Positions 32,235-43,239 of a stretch of DNA of 64,000 bases are shown here, piece after piece (the stretch's first letter is position 1; each line of letters starts with the position of its first letter). The DNA comes from Epiperipatus broadwayi (Eukaryota > Onychophora > Udeonychophora > Euonychophora > Peripatidae): positions 2,804,580 through 2,868,579 of the forward strand of contig JAQFVV010006215.1 of the NCBI GenBank assembly GCA_028023455.1, in the 5' to 3' direction. The notes beneath the pieces were generated by a model that was not told the origin of the DNA, searched no databases, and saw nothing but the letters and a program-made list of their open reading frames with translations. Both the position numbers and the translations under genes were made by a program.

Positions 32235-32592
32235 TTAGATATGGAACAGAAAGTGGAAAATATTAAATTATTTAATAATTTCTCATATCATAGTTAAAAA
32301 CTATTTTTAGAACTTTAATTTGTTTTAAATATTCCATGAGAAAATGGTATAAAGTTTTTTTTCTTTCAATTTAATATCATTTTTTTAAGATTTTAAAATT
32401 GATATTTAATACATTTAAGTTCAATGTAACTTATTGAAATTTTGTACATATGTTTAAAATGTCTTATAAAGTAATAGGACACATTAATTTTTTTAATAGA
32501 TTGCTTAGTTTCTTAGATAGGAAGAATGGGGAGAATTTTTTAAATAGTACTCACTATTGATTTTATTTGTTATGATTGCAAGCTTTATTTAA

Positions 32593-32946
32593 AACAGGCA
32601 AAACTCACTATATGTATTGCCACACACAGCAAGCTAGAGTAATCAATGGATGCCAGAAGGCTTGTGCATAAAATCCCCATCTGGTGCCTACTCATCCAAT
32701 ATCGCCAGACTAGTTTCTGGCTTGTGAGCTTCATCAGTGAGGAGCCTTGTATCTGAGAGCACTGCACCTAAAAACTAGTCTGGGGGATATTGGATGAGTA
32801 GGCACTAGATGGGGATTTTATGGACAAGCCTTCTGGCATCCATTGATTACTCTAGCTTGCTGTGTGTGGCAATACGTATAGTGAGTTTTGCCTGTTTTAA
32901 AACAGTTATACACAAGCATAAGAAGTGGTGGTCATGTGATGTTTAT
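32593..32946 (+). mobile_element. RZ-A palindrome in the left arm of the inverted repeat
   Basis: Flanked by 13-bp AAGCTTTATTTAA (32580-32592, 32947-32959). The inverted arm runs ACAGGCAAAACTCACTATAT to TGAGAGCACTGCACCTA; the direct arm starts AAAAACTAGTCTGGGGGATA and ends with the one-sided tail ATGTTTATA. The direct arm has lost the CUGAUGA half; the inverted arm keeps a full core on the minus strand. Confidence 0.9.
32695..32754 (-). ncRNA. Hammerhead (RZ-A), minus strand, weakened helix II
   Basis: On the minus strand CUGAUGA, then AGCU-CACAA-GCCA (helix II disrupted by substitutions), GAAAC, UAGUC and UGGCGAUAUUGGA. The core bases are kept, but helix II has mismatches and helix I one change (UGGCGA in place of UGGGGA), so activity is doubtful. 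Confidence 0.6.
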
Positions 32947-33097
32947 AAGCTTTATTTAAGTGATATGAAAATTGTTTATAATATAGTTTTGATTAAAACA
33001 ATTTTTAAAAAATATATAAACTGTCAAAATATAAAACTCTTTTACTCAAAAGAATATTTCATAATTTTAATCACTTATGCACACATATTATTAGATA

Positions 33098-33909
33098 CAG
33101 CGCCGGCGCTGGGTACTAGGCGCCCGCATGCAAATTTGATTTTGGTGCCCCTGTCAATATGTATGTTTACTAAGGTGACCCGACCGTGTCCCATGGCGTT
33201 TTAAAAAAGTCATGATTTTTAGAAAGAATGCAAGATGTAATGCTATTTTTGATATCAAAAATAGCATAAAATTGATTGTTAAATTATATATTAATTCATA
33301 CAAACGGTTTGTATGAAATAATATATAATTTAACACGGCAAATTTAGATTTTTTTTTTTTTAAAATTTCATATTTATTATTTGCGTCACTGTCTGTTTTT
33401 AACAAACATGATCTAATATATATATATACGCATATACATACATAAGTTCTAATTTATAATACTTTTAGGGTGTGTTTATTTATATATTTGCTAGCAGAAA
33501 GTTACTTATAGTTTAATATAAGCAGTACTATATATATATATAAACATTACAATATGAAATTTGTAATATAATAAACTTTATGTTTAGTTTATTGTTCATG
33601 ATAAATAATAGATTTGATTGTTTTATATTTTTAATATTAAGCAGAGCTTGTGTGCAGGCCTGCTTGTGTGTGTCATTTAATAAGATATAATATGACTTCA
33701 TATGATTTTCAATAATCTACTCTCAATAATTTTTGTAAATAAACATTTGAGAATAATATTCTTCAAATGTGAGTATTTTTGTTAGTAGAGTTTTAATTTC
33801 TCAGGGATGACGCCTTCTTTTTCAGATGCTAATCTCTCAGTGATGGCGCCTCCTTCTGCCAGCGCCCGCATGCCTAGCATGCGTTGCATGCCCGCTTCCG
33901 CCGGCCCTG
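33098..33909. mobile_element. Non-autonomous hAT-type transposon
   Basis: Starts CAGCGCCGGCG and ends CGCCGGCCCTG, so the termini are CAG...CTG with GCCGGC, flanked by an exact 8-bp duplication ATTAGATA (33090-33097, 33910-33917). These are hAT hallmarks. The ends are GC-rich with GCATGC repeats, in sharp contrast to the AT-rich inside, which contains a palindrome (GTTAAATTATATATTAATTC...). 812 bp with no transposase motif. Confidence 0.9.
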
Positions 33910-34164
33910 ATTAGATATATTAATTAAATAGGATATGTACACAAAGTGTATACCTATTATCTTATGGAAAAATATCTAGTGATATGTATATATTATATGT
34001 GTGAAATTGATTGAAAGTAAACTTATATTTATTAAGTGAAGTTCATAGTTTTAGTTAGTATTTCCAAAAAAAAATTCCAATCAAAGTAAAAATGTTAAAC
34101 ACTCCTCACTTAAAAAGAATATTACATATTTTAATCACTTATATACATATGTATTATTATGTAA

Positions 34165-34680
34165 TATTCAAATTATGTACATATCAATTTTAGTATGAGT
34201 ACATAATAATATATGTAATTAAAGAGAGAGGATTTTCACCTTTAATATATGTGCTGTACTTATTAATTCTTTCTCTTTAATTACATATGATCTCTGCACT
34301 TAGCAAATAAATATTACAGTTTCTAAGAATTTGTAATATTAACATGTAGTAAATTGAAACATTTTGCTGAAGTTAATATGTGAAAGAAAATAATGGATGT
34401 AAAAGTTTAATAGAGAAACATCTTCATGCTCTCAAACTAAGATGCTTCAGATTGGCCTATATAATTAGAATGTAGGTTTAAAGATATGACAGCCATTCTT
34501 ATCTTTTCAAAAGTCTCTATCTTGTGTTTGGTTTTGAGAATATTCTCAGTATTCAATATGACATCACTGAACTATTATAAAATCAGTACAGTGCATATAT
34601 TAAAGGTGGAAATCCTTTTTCATTAATTACACATATTTTATGTACACATACTAAAATTGATATATACATAAAGGGTATAT
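34165..34680. mobile_element. Palindromic element nested in the inverted repeat
   Basis: TATGTACATATCAATTTTAG near 34174 pairs with CTAAAATTGATATATACATA near 34650, and GGATTTTCACCTTTAATATATG pairs with CATATATTAAAGGTGGAAATCC. The inner part (34250-34600) is a direct relative of the right arm of the element at 29610-30295. Confidence 0.65.
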
Positions 34681-35599
34681 ATTTAACTTATAACAGAAAT
34701 ATCTAATGATATATATCAATTATAAGTATCCAGTCCATTTAAAGTATGATATAGTTTTACATTTTCATTTACGTACCTCTACTAAAAACTTAAAAAGGAA
34801 TAGAGACAATTTTTTTTACATATTAAATGCTTTTATTGGCTGTTCACTAAAAAGAAAAAAAAATTGTTTCTTCAAACACAATTGGGGTTTTTAGATTTAA
34901 CTTGAAATAAAAGTATGGGGGGGGGATCCAGAAATTAATTAAGTCAATCAAGCATTTAATATAAAAAATTGTTTTTATCTCTATAATATATAATGAAGTG
35001 CTTTTAAACTCCCTAATGTAAAAATTTATCAGCTTAGTAAATTATTACTTTTCTAATGTAAAAATGAATCACAAAATGAATTATCAAATTACAAAAGTGA
35101 AAAGCATTAGCATAGGGATTTTAAACTTCTACGCTCCATGATTTAACATTTTAAACACTGCTATAAATGAAACTGGTCAAATTTTTAAAAAATATACTGA
35201 GAATCCTTTTTTAATCAATTTTTTTAAGAATGTTACATATTACTTAAATGAAGCTTGCAATCATAACAAATAAAATCGATAGTGAGCACTATTTAAAACA
35301 TCCCCACTCTTCCTATCTAAGACACTAAGCAACCTATTTAAAAAACTAAGGTGTCCTATCACTTTATTAGACATTTTAAACAAATGTGCAAAATTTCAAT
35401 ACATTATACTGAACTTAAATGTATTAAATATTGATTTTAAAATGTTAAAAAACAAAATTGAATTAAAAGAAAAAAAATTATACCATTTTCTCATGAGATA
35501 TTTAAAACAAATGAAAGTTCTAAGAATAGTTTTTAACTATGATATGAGAAAATTTCCCACCCTCTGTTCCATATCTAAGAAACTAGGTGACCTACTGAA

Positions 35600-36370
35600 A
35601 AGATGAATGTCTTATATGGATTACTCTGGTATTACTTAATTATATTAAACCTCAATCATGCTTTAGTAATCTATAGATAAACTGCCCAGAACTTTTTGTT
35701 GCTACCTGAAAGCCAGTTCTTATAGTCATCCATTTATTTAGTCCAACTAACCATCCAGAGTTGATCAGTAAATAGATATCTAGATATTATTAGCAAAAAG
35801 ATAAGATTTCAGGTTAATTTGAATTAATTAAATATCTATATGCTCATTTTAAAAATGAAACAAAAATGAAACACAATTATAATGTGGCATAGTCTTACTC
35901 ACAAATGATATCATATTTCTATATATGAGCTCATCATTTATCTTTATCAGTAATCAATAATGCTATTAATTGATTTATGATTTCTCCTTTCTAAAATCAG
36001 AGTTCTTTTTGACGATGATCTCAACATTAATTTTTTATTTAATATTACATCTAAAAACTGAAATACAAGAATTCCTCCCCACTTCAATTCATAATGCATT
36101 TTTACAAATGTTAAGATTCCTGCAATATATACTCACCATAATCCTATCTAAAATTTATCTTTAAACTTGATTCATTACACAATATTTACAAATAAACTAT
36201 CAAGGCTGATGAATCAGATTCACATTTAACATTACAAATGCACTGTGTGACAAAGAAAACATTTCTTCATGTTTGAAAAATGCCATTTTTCCAGAGAGTT
36301 AAGATTATAAGTTTTCTCACTAAAAGTTGATTACTTTAATAATCTCCATACTTCCTTCTTTTTTATTCTT
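35600..36370. other. AT-rich spacer
   Basis: The open frame at 35970-36164 has no motifs. Nothing recognised. Confidence 0.5.
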
Positions 36371-36389
36371 CATATAAATAAAGATACAA

Positions 36390-36475
36390 TAAAAGACAAA
36401 TGATTCCCAAGATGGCTGAACCAGCACTCATCTGTTGGCCCAGGTCACCAACTCTCATATATATATATCTTTATT
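36390..36475 (-). mobile_element. RZ-B relic
   Basis: On the minus strand it reads GGTGACCTGGGCCAACAGAT then GAGTGCTGGTTCAGCC, the RZ-B hammerhead 5' half with CUGAUGA changed to CAGAUGA, followed by a diverged sequence in place of GAAAUACGUAUA. Only the core of the element remains. Confidence 0.55.
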
Positions 36476-36899
36476 ATATGAAGTGTTATTTAATGCACAC
36501 AGTGGTATTGCACTTAAATTATTGTGGACAATTAGTTGGTATTATTGATTATAAAAGCCAACTATAGCCATACCTGTTTATCAAACATGCCCATTTAATG
36601 ATGCAGTGTGAAAAGTTCAGTAAACCAAAACAATCTTTCTCTATGGCAATATGAACCAAATAAAAAATAAATACTATTTTAATAATGTTTAAAAACTGAA
36701 AATCATATTCTATAGTAAAAGTAAACTAGAAAATATCTATTTTCATTGATCATTTTATCGACCACTAAGCTGTGACCGCCTTACAAGTGGTATGCCATGC
36801 AAACCAAAAAGTAATCATACATATATAAAGACATTTATAATAGAACTGGGAATGCTTAAATGGTGAAATAGTCTTGTACAATTGGACAATCCAAGGACA

Positions 36900-37375
36900 A
36901 TATTCCCACTTCAACTGAAGTGGTTGCCTTGTTTCTTTCAAGCTTATGCCTCCTAAATAGTCATGAAGCACGAATAGAGGTGTTTTGAAAGTTTAACATT
37001 GCAGTTGATATAACAAAATTTTTGAATAACTAATGGAGAAATGGACATATATAATTGGACAATTTTGTGAACAATAATTTAAGCACAAGAAGTTGGGTTT
37101 ATGTGTGCGAGTCTGGAGGGGCAGGTAAAATTTGTGTCACTGCACATCTGGAACCATAAAAACCTGCTCACCTATCCATATGTTTATACTTGAATGTTTA
37201 AAAATCATATGCACTGAATCAATTGTATGGGTGCGGATGCGCTTGACATGCACCGGCACTCCCTAAATTTGTTTGTAACAGTTCTTGTTGATTGCATTGT
37301 AATATCCAAACTTATGCCTCTCGAATTGTCTTGAGGCGCAAATAAAGGCATTTGAAAGTAAGCTATGCATATATT
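36900..37375. repeat. Two diverged direct repeats about 370 bp apart
   Basis: AAGCTTATGCCTCCTAAATA (36940) with GTCATGAAGCACGAATAGAGG, and AACTTATGCCTCTCGAATTG (37309) with TCTTGAGGCGCAAATAAAGG, are similar over about 50 bases including a trailing TTTGAAAGT. An AATAAA-like signal lies in the second. They may be the ends of old LTR-like or SINE tails. The intervening sequence is slightly GC-richer than its surroundings. Confidence 0.45.
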
Positions 37376-38150
37376 TATTTTTTAATATTGTTTATCGGTT
37401 TGCTTTTTCACAATCTATAAATATAAAATTACATTGCTATTAATAGGAGCATACTTAAAAATTATTATTATTGTTATTTACACTTATTAACCGTTTTACT
37501 AAATAGACTTAAAAAATATTTTTGTATACATATATTTAATATTAATATTAAATGGTACAATAATATTTCACATATGATATTAATGTTTTCTATTGATCTT
37601 TATTTAAATAAATTTCCCAATAACAATAGTCTTTTTTTTTTAAGTTGAAAAATAAACTTCTGGCCAAATGTTATTTAAAGTGCTTTTGTTTAAAATATTT
37701 TTTTAATATTTCCTATTTAATTGAAAATGGTATATACCATATATTGATTATTAATATCATTTTTTTGAAATTGAAATAAGAATTTCAATGATGATAATCA
37801 TTACGTTAAAACATAAAGAAGGCAATTTTTTTTTATTTAAATAGTTTCTTCTAAAAATTCCACCCCCTCACTTTAACCACTAATACATAATAATAAAAAA
37901 AAGTTTGACTAGTAAGTTGTGGATTTCTCACTTAACTTTTTCATAGTGAGATAGAAAACTAATGGAAGTTATAATAAAATATTAATTTGCAATTATCTTT
38001 CATATCTAAAAATGGGATTAACATTTGTCTGTTGCAATGTGTGTCTGTGTATCTGTATATATAAGGCAATAATATAGATTTGCACTTTCAGATAATATTT
38101 TATTCGAGATAAATTTTAAATAAATATTTGGTAACAAAAGTTATTACATT
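37376..38150. other. AT-rich spacer
   Basis: T-runs and AT-rich sequence; nothing recognised. Confidence 0.5.
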
Positions 38151-38164
38151 AATAAAAAAAAAAT

Positions 38165-38840
38165 TTTTTTTTTAAATGTTAAAAAGACTAAAGTAATGTT
38201 TAATAGATTTTCTCAAAATATGAAAATAAAGATTGATTATGATGAGTTAGAAGAAATTAACCGTTACAAATACCTTGGTCAGATTATTAATACAGATGGA
38301 AATATAATGGATGAAATTAATCATAGAATTAAACTTGGTTGGAGTGCTTTTGGTAGAAATAACTTGATACTAAAAGGAAATATGCCTATGTGTTTGAAAA
38401 GGAAGGTTTTTAATAAATGTGTTTTGCCAGTTCTTACTTATGGATCTGAGACTTGGACACTTAATAGAAGAGCAATACAGAGACTTCAGACTACTCAAAG
38501 AAGTATGGAGAGATGCATTGTTGGGAGTAATAAGAAGGGATCGAAAACGCAATGTATGGGTAAGAGAACAAATAGGTGTTACTGACCTCATTGAAAAAAT
38601 TAAAAGACTGAAGTGGAGTTGGGCTGGACATATTGTTAGAAGAGATGATAATAGATGGACAATTGAAATTTTAAACTGGATTCCAAGAGATTGTAAAAGA
38701 CCCAGAAAGAGACCACATATAAGATGGATGGATGAAATAAGAAAGTGTGTAGGGGTGATGTGGAGAAGAGAAGCTAAAGACAGGAAAAGATGGATTGAAC
38801 TTGGAGAGACCTTCATCCTGCAGTGGATTGATAATGGTTG
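38165..38840 (+). pseudogene. RTE-type LINE C-terminal part, best-preserved copy
   Basis: The frame at 38196-38585 reads 'YKYLGQIINTDGNIMDEINHRI' and 'CVLPVLTYGSETWTLNRRAIQRL', and the overlapping frame at 38419-38841 continues with 'LKWSWAGHIVRRDDNRWTIEILNWIPRDCKRPRKRPHIRWMDE' and 'ELGETFILQWIDNG'. A one-base shift near 38520 separates them. These are the standard post-RT blocks of RTE elements. The tail is (ATG/TGA)n. The N-terminal palm is absent (5' truncation). Confidence 0.92.
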
Positions 38841-38943
38841 ATGATGATGATGAATGAACTCTTGAGCCCTTGAATATACTTATGTCATTTTTATCTTTGG
38901 TCCTGACTTCAGAGTCATAGAAATAGACATCTATCCTTGTGGT

Positions 38944-38986
<43 letters not shown>

Positions 38987-39070
38987 TGAACTCTTGAGCC
39001 CTTGAATATACTTATGTCATTTTTATCTTTGGTCCTGACTTCAGAGTCATAGAAATAGACATCTATCCTT
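38836..39070. repeat. Tandem duplication of RTE tail plus flank
   Basis: The segment GATGATGATGAATGAACTCT...GACATCTATCCTT occurs twice (ends 38938 and 39070), offset by about 132 bp. The second copy has an expanded GAT repeat (38944-38983). Confidence 0.85.
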
Positions 39071-39116
39071 ATTTGAATTATCTTTTGTTATTTTTGTTTT
39101 TTTATATTTTTTTTAA

Positions 39117-39209
39117 GTGTCATAGCATCGGCCAGGATGTAAACCCGCACCCCGGGAAACTTCCTGCAAGTGCAAGGCAGTTGCGCTAACCTCTCAACCA
39201 CCAATGCAA
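39117..39209 (-). mobile_element. tRNA-Gly-derived SINE
   Basis: Minus strand: CATTGGTGGTTGAGAGGTTAGCGCA (A box), a diverged anticodon loop, CCCGGGGTGCGGGTTTACAT (B box changed), ending GATGCTATGACACT and a T/A-run. Confidence 0.75.
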
Positions 39210-39334
39210 GACTTATCTTTTGTTTTTGGCATCTATTTTTGCCAAATTATAAATCAAACATACTATTTTTCTGCAAGGATAGTTTTTAAAAAAAATTTTG
39301 AGTCAACACTTTTATTTTATCAGATGTAATAATA

Positions 39335-39478
39335 TAAACAAAGGAATAAACCTCCAGTCATGCACTTTTTATCAATTTACATCAGCCATAAGCATCAGTT
39401 TAAAAAGCATAGTTATGCATGAGTGCATGTAAACTCATAAAATATGCATGACTGAAGGTTTATTCCTTTCTTTATATT
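39335..39478. mobile_element. Short palindromic element
   Basis: AAAGGAATAAACCTCCAGTC-ATGCA (39339-39364) pairs with TGCATGACTGAAGGTTTATTCCTTT (39445-39469), with weaker pairing inward. No target duplication is clear. Confidence 0.55.
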
Positions 39479-39902
39479 AGATACATAGTTAAACGCTATA
39501 TAAATATACTATTTATTACAGTAAAGTTAATAATAATAATGTTTTTCTCTCTTACTTCCTCTCTCTTTTAATTCTTATAATTCAGAGTTATAGTAATTAT
39601 TTTTTATTTTTTAAAAAAATAACTTTTACCACAATCAAGAAAGGTTGTTGTTTTCTTTACAGTTTTTTATTAAAAGTTCTAACATTTGCCAAGAGTGATA
39701 AAATTTGTCATATGCAAATAAATGTTTTTCTTTTTATAATAAATTAATGATTAGATAAAATTATTTATTTAAAAAAAATCTAAGGATATATGTAATTAAT
39801 ATTAATTGAATTCCTAAACATATCCAATTACTAAATTTATATATATCTCATACTTTAAATATAATCACATATGCATTTTCCAAATAATCAATATGGAGTA
39901 TA

Positions 39903-40250
39903 AATATTTGAAAACCAGGAACTCTTCACAAACCTGGAGTTTAATTGTAAATATAGGGACTTGAACTCAGACTTTTAAGCACCCACCAACTATCCACACT
40001 ATCTCATACAACTGATACACATGACCACACACATGTAGAAAAGATACATAATCACCAATATACGTATTTCATGCTAAACCAGCATTCATCAGTTGGTCCA
40101 GATTATCATTTCCCACACATATATATAATCAGTGCTCAGTTTATATTAAGATAGCAAATCTTCACACTTTAATGGATAGGCTGTGGTCATGTGTATCAGT
40201 TGTATGAGATAGTGTGCTTGAAAATCTGAGTTCAAGTCCCTATATTTACA
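39903..40250 (-). mobile_element. RZ-B palindrome with intact hammerhead
   Basis: Flanked by 13-bp AATATGGAGTATA (39890-39902, 40251-40263). The left end has the one-sided tail AATATTTGAAAACCAGGAAC. Arms with GGGACTTGAACTCAGAC...CTCATACAACTGATACACATGACC are inverted; the interior holds the hammerhead (minus strand) and TGGTCCAGATTATCATTTCC. The B-box-like GTTCAAGTCCC at 40230 lies on the plus-strand arm. Confidence 0.9.
40047..40107 (-). ncRNA. Type I hammerhead ribozyme (RZ-B)
   Basis: Minus strand: CUGAUGA (complement of 40086-40092), a perfect five-pair helix II (AUGCU/AGCAU, loop GGUUU), GAAA (40070-40067), a two-pair helix III closed by the self-complementary loop ACGU, and cleavage triplet A-U-A (40061-40059). 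Helix I: ACCAA with UUGGU next to the core, then AAUC with GAUU and GAUA with UAUC after a UGG internal loop. The short helix III with a palindromic loop is the form described for Penelope-associated hammerheads. Confidence 0.88.
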
Positions 40251-40500
40251 AATATGGAGTATATAAATTATAATATTCAAGTTGTATTTGAAGCTAACAG
40301 TTAAGTTAGACTTTATGTGATCTGTATTTCAGTGAATGATTAATAAATTATTTATATATAACTTCTAATAGAATTATGTTTTATTGTTTTTATTCATTTA
40401 TTATTCATTTTCTGCACACTCTTGAAAAACAATGAACTGATAGTTGACTGTATATTTTTAATCATAATTAAAATGGCAATTAAAAATTCACCTTTTTTCG

Positions 40501-40590
40501 AGCGTTGGTGGTCGAGAAGACAGCACAGCTGCCTTACAAGCAGTTGTCCCGGTTTAGTGGGTTCACTTCCTGGCTGATGCTATGACCCAT
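40501..40590 (+). mobile_element. tRNA-Gly-derived SINE
   Basis: AGCGTTGGTGGTCGAGAAGA (A box region), GCCTTACAAGCAG anticodon stem-loop and CCCGGTTTAGTGGGTTCACT (B box) then GGCTGATGCTATGACCCATG and an A-run. Polymerase III-type body. Confidence 0.8.
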
Positions 40591-41086
40591 GAAAAAAAAA
40601 TCAACTTATCAATCAAAATTTAGAGTTTACTAAAGTAGTAATTGAAATAAATCAAGATACTACAAATCTCTAGTGCTCGTTATAATACTTAAATGACAGC
40701 CAATCAGATGGCATGGATAGCTGTCGAAATAATGTCCAAATCTAAACACACAACAAAGATTTTACGAGACAAGGGTGGCCACCCTTTTCTCTACTCTTCT
40801 TTCTATATATCTAAGCCAGTCGTAAGCATTTAGGTTTGAAAGCTTGAAGCTTTAAATATCTTCACAAATAACCCACTGAGTCCAAATCACAAATTATTCA
40901 CTTTAAATTTTTTAATTTGTAATAACCCATTTTTAAAACGTTGCTGCCATTCTTCCTACTTCAAGTTTCTGGGACATACAATTTTTATTATTATTTATTT
41001 ACAAATGGAAATTATTATAAAAATTGTATAAATAAAAACAATATCCTTTGTTCATAATAAAAGCTGTTATAAATTTATAATTAGTA
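40591..41086. other. AT-rich spacer
   Basis: Slightly less AT-rich near 40780-40830; nothing recognised. Confidence 0.45.
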
Positions 41087-41755
41087 AAGTTTCAGTGTTT
41101 CAAATGTTAGATAAGTAAAGGTTTAGTTAATTTAATTTATTAACTGTAGCTGAGTGCTCTTTCAGCTGGGTAAACATGAGATGTTAGAAAGCATAAAGTA
41201 AAAGAAGTGTGGTTTATTACTTATAACAACTAATCCATTAATAAAAAGAATAGTGTTCAACTCTCCAAAAAATGAAATATGTAAATCATTAAACAATGAG
41301 GATTGCCAAATTCCTCTACAACCTTTGTGATAAATGGTTAACCAGAGCCAGCACTTAAAATATCTGTCAGGAACCTCTCCCCAAACCCCTGACCATGGTT
41401 TCGTGCTTTGGCACTCCTCGGAGAGGTGTCAGGGTAGGTTCAGACACTAGATCTAAAAATACCAACCCAAAGCCAAGCACTTATCTAAAAGTTATCTACT
41501 GAGGAGTGCCAAAGCACGAAACCATGGTCAGCGGTTGGGGGGGGGGTTCCTGACAGAGATATTTTAAGTACTGGCTCTGGCTAAGCATTTATCACAAAGC
41601 TTGTAGAAGAATTGGCAATCCTCATTGCCCATGAATACTATGATTCTAGCCTCATGGGCCAAAAGTGTACTACACTACAGTTAACAAACTAAACTGAATA
41701 AACCTTTACTTAACCAACATTTGAAACATTGAAACTTTACTAATTTCAGTAGAAT
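41087..41755. mobile_element. Nested palindrome, outer old and inner young
   Basis: The outer arms (TAGTAAAGTTTCAGTGTTTC against GAAACATTGAAACTTTACTA) are diverged. The inner arms (41284-41420 with about 41500-41625: CAATGAGGATTGCCAAATTC, CCAGAGCCAGCACTTAAAAT, TGACCATGGTTTCGTGCTTTGG) are nearly identical. A nine-G run lies at about 41539. The inner unit is GC-rich compared with its surroundings. No target duplication identified for either layer. Confidence 0.7.
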
Positions 41756-41999
41756 AAGAAAAAGGAAAATAATTCTGAATATTTAATTTTATATTAATTA
41801 TAAAAGGTTATGGATTATTGATTATGGATAAATGCTAGTCATTTTAATTTTTTTTAATTTAAAATATTTTTATTTATATTTTATCAAGACATTTAATAAA
41901 ACCATTCTTAAAAAACTTTGTCTTTTGTTGTTTTGAATAATTTACTAATCTTGCACACATAACTTGTTTTTAATTAGCAAAATTTTGTTACCTTTAATT

Positions 42000-42290
42000 A
42001 AACAGGCAAAACTCTCCATACATTAGTGCCACTCTGTGCCAACCAGAGTAATCAATGGATGCCAAAAGGCTTGTGCATAAAATCCCCATCTAATGCCTAC
42101 TCGTCCAATATCCCCAGACTAGTTTCTGGCTTTTTGTTTCTGGTTGGCACAGGGTGGCACTACTGTATGGAGAGATTTGCCTGTTTTAATAACAGTTATG
42201 TGTTATCATACTGTATGGAGAGATTTGTCTTTTAATAACAGTTATGTGCTAGCATAAGAGATGGTGATCATGTGATGTTTAGTGGTTTAA
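42000..42290 (+). mobile_element. RZ-A palindrome with duplicated tail
   Basis: Starts AACAGGCAAAACTCTCC (inverted arm) and ends GATGTTTAGTGGTTTAA (one-sided tail). The arms meet at GTTTCTGGC...GTTTCTGGTTGG, so only GAAAC-UAGUC remains of the ribozyme on the minus strand. ACTGTATGGAGAGATTTG...AACAGTTATGTG is tandemly doubled in the direct arm (42163-42205 and 42210-42250). The flanks CTTTAATTAA and CTTTTATTTA are similar but not identical. Confidence 0.82.
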
Positions 42291-43235
42291 CTTTTATTTA
42301 CTAAAATATTCCAAAATAGTTAATATAAAGGCTTCTAGACCACATGAAAATAATATCAATAATAATTTCAAGATTAGTTGCTCAAGAGATATATTTGAGC
42401 AGTTAAGTGGCAGAATAAACATAATTGCTGTAATTGATCAAAAATATTTTTTTTTATCAATTAGAAATCAATCCATAAACTTTTAGTTATCAAGTTAACT
42501 ATTTTATTAAGCCACACAGGGCATAAAAAATGCATAATCAGAGTGCAGATTGTGTCAATGAGACAAATCATTGTGATAGACTTGTGAACCCATCTTATGC
42601 TTACCCATGAATAATGACATTGTTCAGGATCTGATTTATTATACAATACAGATGACCAATGGAATGGCAATGAAAGTAAATAAATAGCCAATGGCATAAA
42701 TAGGTCAAATGGAGTTCTAGGTCAGTGAATCTCATTGTTTCTAGTAAGGGATATAGCTATATATATTAAAAGTTCAATCAAAAAAAAACAAATAGCATCA
42801 GACAACTGTAAGACATCAGATAACAGTAAATCCATCCACTGTGGTATGCTGAAGCCTGGGAGCATGAAACAATTAATTACTGACCTAATCATACTTGCAT
42901 ACTCTGAGTTTTTATAATTTAAATTGTATATATATCTTGTTAATAGTTATATATGTCTTGTTATTGTCTACATCAAACTTTGGATGTTAACAAAACAACA
43001 AGTTTGATTTAAAAGTGTTTTTAATATTATGGATCATATCCAAGTATAGAGAGAAGTTATAGAAAGGAACAATGAATATGAGTTGTCATTATGCTTAGGA
43101 TTTGTAGGTTATTAAAATGCATTTGGTTCTGTAAGCACTCCTTTACTGATTAAAGATTGGATCATCAAGGTATAGACCAGGATATTGTCATATTCTGAAA
43201 AAATATTTATAAAAATGCAATAACAACAATTAGAT
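42291..43235. other. AT-rich spacer
   Basis: The open frames at 42461-42697 and 42735-42917 have no motifs. Nothing recognised. Confidence 0.45.
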
Positions 43236-43239
43236 TACA

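Larger units (their letters stand above)
32235..35581. repeat. Inverted repeat of about 3.3 kb with nested insertions
   Basis: The left arm 32235-32592, continuing after an RZ-A insertion at 32947-33000, is the inverse of 35225-35581: for example TTAGATATGGAACAGA against TCTGTTCCATATCTAA, and GATTTTATTTGTTATGATTG against CAATCATAACAAATAAAATC. The region between holds an RZ-A element, a hAT-type element (33098-33909), AT-rich repeats around 33930-34150 and a second hairpin (about 34165-34680). It is either a large palindromic element or one SINE-like unit duplicated in inverse orientation. No transposase seen. Confidence 0.78.
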
